Shown here: positions 46,002 through 50,241 of the stretch, in pieces
Layout of the letters: every line of letters begins with the position of its first letter
Position numbering within the stretch: position 1 is the first letter of the stretch
Virus record (IMG/VR): IMGVR_UViG_3300008954_000078
Span: 1-50,241 of that record
Source: a virus
Length of the DNA: 50,241 nt
Reading direction: 5' to 3' (one strand)
Notes under the pieces: generated by a model
What the model saw: only the letters and a program-made list of their open reading frames with translations
What the model was told of the DNA's origin: nothing
The model's database searches: none
Program-made: the position numbers and the translations under genes

Positions 46002-46325
46002 TTAAATCTTCGCACCATTAAATTTTAAACTAGAAGGTGTTTCAATCTTACCTTTTGGAACAACCAAACCCGAACCAAATGCTTCTTCGTATTGTGCTGC
46101 CATTTCTTCCATTGGGTCTACAACAAACACAACATAGGCAGAGAGAATTTCAATACCATCTTTAATGTCTACATAAGGCAACCACTGACCAAATGCGAGT
46201 TGGTCTTTTCCTGTTGCAATCAAGATTGCTGGCTTCTTCAAGATGTAACTAATGTCATCTACTTTTTCTACCTTTGCAATCAATTCTTCACCTGATGTTA
46301 ATCGTACAATTTTTACTTCACTCAT
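46002..46325 (-). CDS. LSm-like small protein
   Basis: 107 aa. The start MSEVKIVRLTSGEELIAKVE with ISYILKKPAILIA and FGQWLPYVDIKDGIEI is the standard beginning of a family of Sm/LSm-like proteins common in marine T4-like phages: V.L.sGEELIAkVe...y...kPa.li. Sm folds bind RNA; the role in phage is unknown. The C-terminal ~35 residues (DPMEEMAAQYEEAFGSGLVV) are family-typical. ATG overlaps the previous stop as ATGA. Confidence 0.8.
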   Translation of the reverse strand: MSEVKIVRLTSGEELIAKVEKVDDISYILKKPAILIATGKDQLAFGQWLPYVDIKDGIEILSAYVVFVVDPMEEMAAQYEEAFGSGLVVPKGKIETPSSLKFNGAKI

Positions 46326-46453
46326 TTAGACTTTCCTTTTTTCTTTGTCTTTTTCTTTTTCTTTTTGCCAAATGCCCGTTCCCAATTTTCGGCATATTTT
46401 TCTTGATTTACTGGACGGTATTTACTACCTTTACCTGCTTGTCCATCAACCAT
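46322..46453 (-). CDS. Small Lys-rich phage protein
   Basis: 43 aa from the ATG at 46453: MVDGQAGKGSKYRPVNQEKY, then AENWERAFGKKKKKKTKKKG. A KGSKYRPV..EKY..NWERIFGK core is familiar from marine phages. The open frame runs further upstream but there it only shadows the 58-aa gene, whose stop overlaps this ATG by a few bases. The poly-Lys end suggests nucleic acid contact. Function unknown. Confidence 0.65.
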   Translation of the reverse strand: MVDGQAGKGSKYRPVNQEKYAENWERAFGKKKKKKTKKKGKSK

Positions 46454-46622
46454 CCTCGCAACAATCCTGTGCTTCACCATCAAGGGAGTCAATCCATTGA
46501 TTTGCAACACGAATATCTTCCATAACAGAATCACACTCGCACCTATCCGCAGGTGTACATGTACAAGATTCGTATAATAGTTTTGCTTTAAGACCACGAA
46601 TCACTTGTTCATTTAGTTCCAT
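46446..46622 (-). CDS. Small cysteine-motif hypothetical protein
   Basis: 58 aa from the ATG at 46622, chosen because AAGGAG lies 8 bases before it; the frame continues upstream without such a site. Sequence features: helix MELNEQVIRGLKAKLLYES, then CTCTPADRCECD (CxC...CxC, a zinc-type spacing), helix, and a CC near the end. No named family. First gene of a tight run of overlapping small genes that leads to the LSm-like gene and the tRNA. Confidence 0.65.
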   Translation of the reverse strand: MELNEQVIRGLKAKLLYESCTCTPADRCECDSVMEDIRVANQWIDSLDGEAQDCCEDG

Positions 46623-46632
46623 AACATTCTCC

Positions 46633-47223
46633 TTATAATATGATTTGTTTGACACTATTATATTTATTAGACTTTTCGATTTCTATATGGAATTGTTCTG
46701 TTAAATCAGAAACTGGCAACCATAACCATAATTGGTCACTCATAGACTGTTCAATCTTTGCTAGAAATTTTCCTGTTCCTTGCCATCCTCTTTTTGTTTT
46801 TTCCCAATTTAAATTTTTATAATCCAAATACTCAGAATCAAAAGTATATAATTTATATATGTGATTATCTTTGTTTTCGTATGTTAAACAAAAATAAACA
46901 TCTTCATGTCTCTCGTCAAAGTAATTTATCTTTTCTTCGATTGTCTTGTACATTGTACTTCTATAAGAAGAAATTTTAAGTTTATCTTTCTTCTTTCCTA
47001 ATACCCTACCACCTTTGCATGATATTCCTGTTGATTCAAATTTAACATCTTCACCCGTTTTATGGCTTCGGTAATCCCATTCTACATTTGATGATTGCAT
47101 TAAAAGTGAATTGTAAAGAAGATTTTCCCATACTATGCCATTGATAGGAACTTCAAGTAATGAATGATAATCATTGAAGTTGTCAATCAAATCGTTTGTT
47201 AGTTTATTATAATCTATATTCAT
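46633..47223 (-). CDS. Hypothetical protein, possible PD-(D/E)XK-like nuclease
   Basis: 196 aa. Residues 49-100 contain WDYRSHKTGEDVKFESTGIS, then CKGG and KISSYRSTMYKTIEEKI. An order of SHK.G.D(I/V)...IS.K.G...L.IS..R is known to me from some type II restriction-like nucleases; here D59 and K70 would be active-site residues, but the middle acidic residue is replaced by Ser68. C-terminal residues (WQGTGKFLAKIEQSMSDQLW) are unusual and Trp-rich. Its promoter is a perfect consensus with only 6 bases between the -10 box and the ATG, and no Shine-Dalgarno is present, so the mRNA may be leaderless. Confidence 0.55.
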   Translation of the reverse strand: MNIDYNKLTNDLIDNFNDYHSLLEVPINGIVWENLLYNSLLMQSSNVEWDYRSHKTGEDVKFESTGISCKGGRVLGKKKDKLKISSYRSTMYKTIEEKINYFDERHEDVYFCLTYENKDNHIYKLYTFDSEYLDYKNLNWEKTKRGWQGTGKFLAKIEQSMSDQLWLWLPVSDLTEQFHIEIEKSNKYNSVKQIIL

Positions 47224-47229
47224 ATAGAA

Positions 47230-47257
47230 ATTATATCACATTTATAAAATATGTCAA
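47230..47257 (-). promoter_or_regulatory. sigma70-like promoter, consensus match, possibly leaderless
   Basis: Minus strand TTGACA (47257-47252), 16-base spacer, TATAAT (47235-47230). The ATG at 47223 falls where transcription should begin. It starts immediately after the terminator stem at 47258-47309. Confidence 0.75.
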
Positions 47258-47309
47258 TTAAAAAAGTCGGCTTTCATATCGTGGGGGTATACTACTAACC
47301 GACTTTTTT
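47258..47309 (-). terminator. Long-loop hairpin terminator
   Basis: An 11-bp perfect stem pairs 47260-47270 (AAAAAAGTCGG on plus) with 47299-47309, around a 28-base loop. Read on the minus strand it ends CCGACTTTTTTAATT. It would end the transcript of the HTH gene and of the hairpin region. Confidence 0.6.
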
Positions 47310-47728
47310 CGTCCTCACTGCGAGGCCACACAGTGTATAGTGGTAATGAATCTTACATCATCTTCACACCCGAAGGTGTCTATAAATGCCTCTACTTTTC
47401 CACAAGGACGAGTTGTTTGTACTCCGACAGGATTCAGCATTACCTGCAACTTTCGGGAACACTACTGGTTATCCTACTCGCACTGCGATTGTTCTAGTTA
47501 GAAACTGCTTCATCCATTTGGACATCCACACTCCACTACAGAGAACCGCATACCTTAGTCCGCATAACAAAAACTTATTCAGTCACGGAGTTAGTGCAGG
47601 CAATTACCCCTGCACAAAATTATTCACTTGTCAAACCTAACTAAATTCTTGAATGGGCTTAATCACCGTAAGGTCTTCCCCCATTCAAGAGGAAATGAAT
47701 GGAATCTGATTAGATTCCAAAGAATCGT
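47258..47728 (-). ncRNA. Candidate structured noncoding RNA or long structured 3' UTR
   Basis: About 470 bases without a credible gene, in a genome that otherwise has almost no gaps. By hand count 47281-47700 is 43% G+C, while a sampled 120 bases of the 196-aa gene gave 22%. Hairpins seen: 47700-47719 (8 bp), 47648-47689 (10-bp stem with inner ACC-GTAA-GGT), 47594-47615 (7 bp), 47478-47488 (4 bp), 47424-47456 (CCGACAGG against CCTG and TCGG), 47410-47424, 47366-47379 (C(UUCG)G loop on the minus strand), 47316-47335, and the terminator. Minus-strand polarity is favoured by the UUCG loop and by both neighbours. No internal promoter was seen, so it may be cut from the HTH-gene mRNA. No known RNA class is assigned. 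Confidence 0.55.
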
Positions 47729-47983
47729 TTACACGATTCCGGCACGGATGGCGAATGGGTTATCTGTGTAACCATGAAAATCCATCCCATAACAAGTTGT
47801 ACCATTGTCAAGTGTACGAGTAGTAACTTCCCAGTTGCCATATCGTTCAACTTGCTCTTTGATGTTGCTCATTGTGGCACGAAGATTTTTAATACCAAAT
47901 CTGCTATATGCTTGCTTTGGTGTAATGTCCCAACCTCGCGAAAGGTGATTCATCAATCGTGCTTTTTTTGTGTATACTGCCAT
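47729..47983 (-). CDS. Helix-turn-helix-type small protein
   Basis: 84 aa from the ATG at 47983. The frame extends to 48067, but that point coincides with the predicted transcription start, and AGGAG precedes 47983. Residues ~19-46 (DITPKQAYSRFGIKNLRATM) look like a winged or plain helix-turn-helix: helix, turn at FGI, recognition helix NLRATMSNIKEQ. It is followed by a beta-hairpin (WEVTTRTLDNGTTCYGMDF). This family is frequent in marine T4-like phages and may regulate transcription. The stop codon sits in the loop of a small hairpin (47722-47739). Directly downstream lies the structured RNA region. Confidence 0.7.
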   Translation of the reverse strand: MAVYTKKARLMNHLSRGWDITPKQAYSRFGIKNLRATMSNIKEQVERYGNWEVTTRTLDNGTTCYGMDFHGYTDNPFAIRAGIV

Positions 47984-48067
47984 AGTCCTAAAACTCCTGT
48001 CTTTGCGGTTCTCACTGGTTGAAGGATTTCGATGCACACCGCAATACATCTGTTCCTTAATTGTCAT
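47984..48067 (-). promoter_or_regulatory. Structured 5' leader of the HTH gene
   Basis: The 84 bases between the predicted start of transcription and the ATG contain TTGCGGT and its complement ACCGCAA, 28 bases apart, which would form a 7-bp stem closing a large loop. Reading it as protein gives a polar, unremarkable N-terminus. A regulatory leader is more likely. Confidence 0.4.
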
Positions 48068-48073
48068 ACAAGT

Positions 48074-48101
48074 ATTATACTTTATATTAGTCGCCGTTCA
48101 A
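48074..48101 (-). promoter_or_regulatory. sigma70-like promoter for the HTH gene
   Basis: Minus strand TTGAAC (48101-48096), 16-base spacer ending AAAG, TATAAT (48079-48074). The same AAAG-TATAAT junction occurs in the promoter at 48415-48442. Confidence 0.7.
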
Positions 48102-48340
48102 GACTTTTTTTGTACGAATTCGTAAATTTTTTCTGCTTCTATTAAAACTTGTTCATGTGTTGGAAATTTTGGTCGTTCAGTAACAGGAGAAACGGCGGTA
48201 ATAACATCACCATCGGCCTCTCGGTCCCGTTTCCAATCCTCAAACTGATGCCACATATCGTGTTCGTTGTGGAATTTTTCCGTTAATCTGTTTTGTGCTT
48301 GTTGGTAGATGTCCCACCGTAGTTCGTAAGGGTTTGCCAT
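48098..48340 (-). CDS. Small conserved phage hypothetical protein
   Basis: 80 aa from the ATG at 48340, chosen over the longer frame because AGGAG lies just before it. N-terminus MANPYELRWDIYQQAQNRLT, then HDMWHQFEDW and a C-terminal FPTHEQVLIEAEKIYEFVQKK. The NPYELR.(E/D)I...A...L and FPT.E.V..EAEKIY.FV pattern is common in cyanophage small proteins of unknown function. Mostly helical, no cysteine. Read from the promoter at 48415. Confidence 0.75.
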   Translation of the reverse strand: MANPYELRWDIYQQAQNRLTEKFHNEHDMWHQFEDWKRDREADGDVITAVSPVTERPKFPTHEQVLIEAEKIYEFVQKKS

Positions 48341-48383
48341 AATCATATCTCCTTTGTGTGTATGTGTGTTTGGCGTTAATTGT

Positions 48384-48400
48384 GATGACACCTTGTCATC
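48384..48400 (-). promoter_or_regulatory. Leader hairpin at the start of a transcript
   Basis: Perfect 7-bp inverted repeat GATGACA / TGTCATC around a 3-base loop, about 8 bases after the predicted transcription start of the 80-aa gene. It may protect the 5' end or be a protein-binding site. Confidence 0.5.
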
Positions 48401-48414
48401 TACTTACATATGTA

Positions 48415-48442
48415 ATTATACTTTATGTTTGAATAAAGTCAA
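48415..48442 (-). promoter_or_regulatory. sigma70-like promoter for the 80-aa gene
   Basis: Minus strand TTGACT (48442-48437), 16-base spacer, TATAAT (48420-48415). Confidence 0.75.
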
Positions 48443-48448
48443 GTAAAA

Positions 48449-48829
48449 TTAATATTTTATTTTAGGTAATGGTACTTCATAGTAAATATCAATACCGATT
48501 GCTTTCGCCAAATGATATTCTGCTAATGCACCACGGCTGTTTTCAAATCCAGACATACAGTAAATGGCAGTACAGTCTTCGGCAATCACAGTCAAATCTC
48601 GTTTGAGTGCATCTCGCATAAACTCTCTGTCTTCGTAATCTGTTGTGGGGTCATATTCCATCGGGCCACTTTCAGGACTTCCGTGCTGTCTGTCCATCTC
48701 TGCGGGATTGATGACATTCCATCCCTGCTTTTTTAATAATTTTTCTTGCCTATCAAATGCAGGGAAATTAAAATCTGCTATACCCCTCATTGGACCGGCA
48801 ACATATATCGTTGGTTTTCTTTTTTCCAT
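48449..48829 (-). CDS. DUF4406 protein (nucleoside deoxyribosyltransferase-like)
   Basis: 126 aa. Start TIYVAGPMRGIADFNFPAFD, then GWNVINPAEMDRQHG, RDLTVIAEDCTAIYCMSGFE and GALAEYHLAKAIG. This is the DUF4406 pattern: YVAGPMRG..., FN.PAF, INPAE.D, D......W..S.GA..E. The fold is related to nucleoside 2-deoxyribosyltransferases, where Asp and Glu of these motifs act on the nucleoside. Activity of the phage family is unproven. A role in nucleotide salvage or DNA base modification is possible. The 85-aa gene ends 2 bases before it. Confidence 0.88.
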   Translation of the reverse strand: MEKRKPTIYVAGPMRGIADFNFPAFDRQEKLLKKQGWNVINPAEMDRQHGSPESGPMEYDPTTDYEDREFMRDALKRDLTVIAEDCTAIYCMSGFENSRGALAEYHLAKAIGIDIYYEVPLPKIKY

Positions 48830-48831
48830 AA

Positions 48832-49089
48832 CTATTTTTTCTTATCCTTACCACCATCAGCGTCATCAAATATATGACCATTCTCTTCTAACACCTTTCT
48901 TAAATTTGTCATAATTCTTGCTAATTGTGTATAATTTATTTTATCCATCAAATATTTTTCATAACCAACAACAGCAGATGCCGATACATCCATCAATTCC
49001 TTTACCCATTTTTCTGGTTTCGACTTTTTACTTTTCTTTTCCATCGGTTTATTTCCCGTAATATCTATTCTTTTTTGGTTACTAATCAT
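48832..49089 (-). CDS. Small hypothetical protein, Lys-rich
   Basis: 85 aa. Start MISNQKRIDITGN, an internal MEKKSKKSKPEKWVKELMDV, a helical middle (YEKYLMDKINYTQLARIMTN) and an acidic-basic end (DDADGGKDKKK). The ATG overlaps the stop of the 182-aa gene as ATGA, indicating translational coupling. No family recognised. The second Met at residue 16 is a possible alternative start. Confidence 0.6.
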   Translation of the reverse strand: MISNQKRIDITGNKPMEKKSKKSKPEKWVKELMDVSASAVVGYEKYLMDKINYTQLARIMTNLRKVLEENGHIFDDADGGKDKKK

Positions 49090-49634
49090 TTTCTAAAACT
49101 TCTCTTTAAATTTCTATTATTCCATAAACTAGTAAATATAGTCGCCGCCCATGCCTTTATCTTGCTCTCAGAAAATTCAATCAATTGTTGTGGTGCATTT
49201 TCTATTGCCATGTTTATCTTTTCTGTCATTTTTTTGGTAAATTCTTCTGTTAGCATTGTTCTTGTTTCTGGTGAAATTTCTCCTGATTCTAAAGAATCTG
49301 CCTCTTCTATCATTCTTTCCATCATCTCTCTTGTATCATCAAACGAAGAAACAGTATATAAAGTAACAGAGTGTAAATAAAAACTTCTCCATCCTGCCAC
49401 CAACAAGTCCCAAACTACTATGGGGAAGGATTCGGCGCCTGGCTGAAGGGATTTTGCTATTATAGAATCTAAGGTATTATCATTTCCTTGTGGGATATAT
49501 TTTTCATCAAGGGTGCAATGCATATGTCTTGGCTGACCAGTAGTTTTCTTTATAAAATAAACATCAACTATACCACTGGTCAGTTCCTCAACCGCTTGCT
49601 CTGCTGAATTAAATTTTGTTGGTTGGTATGCCAT
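49086..49634 (-). CDS. WYL_2-like (Sm-like) protein
   Basis: 182 aa. A GTG at 49637 is in frame, but the ATG at 49634 follows AAAGG and is preferred. Residues ~20-45 read IVDVYFIKKTTGQPRHMHCT followed by LDEKYIP, and ~70-95 VVWDLLVAGWRSFYLHSV. This V.F.K..G..R.M.CTL...IP...W...GWRSF...SV pattern is the WYL_2 family (DUF2693), a small beta barrel common in phages. The C-terminal half is helical (EMMERMIEEADSLESGEISP and later KMTEKINMAIENAPQQ). Function unknown; nucleic acid binding is likely. A promoter directly precedes it. Confidence 0.7.
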   Translation of the reverse strand: MAYQPTKFNSAEQAVEELTSGIVDVYFIKKTTGQPRHMHCTLDEKYIPQGNDNTLDSIIAKSLQPGAESFPIVVWDLLVAGWRSFYLHSVTLYTVSSFDDTREMMERMIEEADSLESGEISPETRTMLTEEFTKKMTEKINMAIENAPQQLIEFSESKIKAWAATIFTSLWNNRNLKRSFRK

Positions 49635-49641
49635 CACCTTT

Positions 49642-49669
49642 ATTGTATCAAATTAGATGCAGGTTTCAA
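49642..49669 (-). promoter_or_regulatory. sigma70-like promoter for the WYL_2-like gene
   Basis: Minus strand TTGAAA (49669-49664), 16-base spacer, TACAAT (49647-49642), overlapping the end of the kinase-like gene. Seven bases separate the -10 box from the ATG, so this transcript too may be nearly leaderless. Confidence 0.5.
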
Positions 49670-50241
49670 GAAGTTTCTTCTTCTTTGTCGAATAATTTGT
49701 TTGTGAGTGTTTCGGGTGCTTTATCCATAATCCACTTATATGCTTGCTTTTTCAAATCACTACTCTTTGTCATTCGTCTGCCAGGAGTCTTCATTGTAAT
49801 GTAAGAAAAGTCCTTTACAACAATTTTGTCTTTATTTTTGCCAGTCTTTATTGGTTTGCCTTCACTGTCTGTGTACAACACAGTATTCTCTTTTCCTCCA
49901 AGAACAATATAAACACCACCGTCTATAGTACGAGGAGTGCCATGTTTAATAAAATTATACATTGTTGTCGCGGCGCCTTCATGAGTTATTAACATAATAT
50001 CTTCTGGAACAACCCTTTCCCTTTGTTTATTTTGTTCTATTGCAACAGCATAGTCTGTAAGTACCCATATAATATGAATATTCTTTGGGTCATAACCGGC
50101 TTGCAATAATGAAGGAAGTGCGTCTTTAATCTTATTTTTGCTTTGAAGTGTTGTGTCTATCAATATATTTGGCAGAATGCCTCGTCTTGCATCTTTAAGT
50201 AATAGGTTCAGAGTCTTTTCCTTGATGCGTTTATTTTCAAT
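49666..50241 (-). CDS. Zeta-toxin/kinase-like P-loop protein, N-terminus beyond window
   Basis: At least 191 residues; the frame is open to base 50241, and a TTG at 50163 should not be taken as the start. Visible: NILIDTTLQSKNKIKDALPS, GYDPKNIHIIWVLTDYAVAI, EQNKQRERVVPEDI and THEGAATTMYNF. In zeta-toxin-like and related kinases a D.T......(L)...GY...I..V......A...N..R.R.VP follows the Walker A loop, which here would lie outside the window. It probably phosphorylates a small molecule, nucleotide or RNA end, but the substrate cannot be told. The last ~60 residues are basic with an acidic tip (KLFDKEEETS). Confidence 0.55.
   Translation of the reverse strand: MENKRIKEKTLNLLLKDARRGILPNILIDTTLQSKNKIKDALPSLLQAGYDPKNIHIIWVLTDYAVAIEQNKQRERVVPEDIMLITHEGAATTMYNFIKHGTPRTIDGGVYIVLGGKENTVLYTDSEGKPIKTGKNKDKIVVKDFSYITMKTPGRRMTKSSDLKKQAYKWIMDKAPETLTNKLFDKEEETS

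Noticed and set aside
46454-46597. N-terminal extension of the 43-aa Lys-rich protein
   Set aside because: The extension overlaps the 58-aa gene in another frame, and its residues look like shadow sequence. The ATG at 46453 overlaps the previous stop, as elsewhere in this operon.
47386-47640. 84-codon plus-strand open frame in the gene gap
   Set aside because: No ribosome site, opposite strand to all neighbours, and its DNA is explained by hairpins such as GTGCAGG/CCTGCAC. It is more likely the reverse of a structured RNA.
47258-47728. tmRNA, RNase P RNA or a tRNA cluster in the gene gap
   Set aside because: No T-loop GGTTCGA-type sequence, no tag-like ORF ending in Ala-Ala, and no RNase P core motif was found by eye.
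1-50241. CRISPR array, insertion sequence, integrase or lysogeny genes
   Set aside because: No regularly spaced direct repeats with unique spacers, no transposase or integrase motifs. The only tandem repeat is inside the giant gene.

Overview
This window is a stretch of a T4-like (contractile-tailed) phage genome, most likely marine. The case rests on recognisable T4-type genes: neck proteins gp13 and gp14, baseplate wedge gp25, gp6 and gp53, a gp27-like hub, a gp48/gp54-like tube cap, head-completion gp4, a tube-fold protein, a gp26/gp51-family chaperone, a tape measure, ssDNA-binding gp32 and the late-transcription coactivator gp33. The DNA is AT-rich and almost free of gaps. Small basic proteins, an LSm-like protein, a DUF4406 protein and a WYL_2-like protein resemble those of cyanophages and pelagimyophages. 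The host cannot be read from the sequence.

Layout. 1-37,271 (minus strand) is one long late morphogenesis block, transcribed from gp48/54 through gp53, the hub, gp25, gp6 and further wedge/fibre genes to gp13, gp14 and a cut-off GIY-YIG endonuclease. It contains an exceptional set of cysteine-rich proteins (531, 2615, 910, 1043 and 1116 aa). Three of them start with a short collagen-like Gly-X-Y rod, and the largest carries a von Willebrand A domain with a complete MIDAS. 37,340-40,808 (plus) holds gp4, a tube protein, the tail chaperone and the tape measure; two back-to-back TATAAATA late promoters separate it from the first block. 40,859-42,086 (minus) is gp32 and gp33, each with a sigma70-like promoter. 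42,204-45,149 (plus) is two virion genes. 45,146-50,241 (minus) is a run of small, probably early genes with one tRNA-Arg(UCU), several sigma70-like promoters with 16-bp spacers, and a roughly 470-nt gene-free, GC-raised region full of hairpins.

The observations I rank highest are: (1) a canonical -1 frameshift signal (slippery T TTT TTC, 6-nt spacer, 7-bp hairpin) at the end of the gp26-family gene. It fuses that protein to a 48-codon ORF directly upstream of the tape measure, which is the arrangement of tail-assembly chaperones in lambda-like phages. (2) A probable structured noncoding RNA at 47,258-47,728. (3) Twin hairpins with identical UAGUU loops in the gp32 leader, a candidate autoregulatory site. 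(4) The disulfide- or metal-rich fibre/baseplate system with its vWA domain.

How the parts fit: early genes and gp32/gp33 would be read by host polymerase from the sigma70-like promoters. gp33, with sliding clamp and a late sigma encoded elsewhere, would then switch on the TATAAATA promoters that drive the structural blocks.
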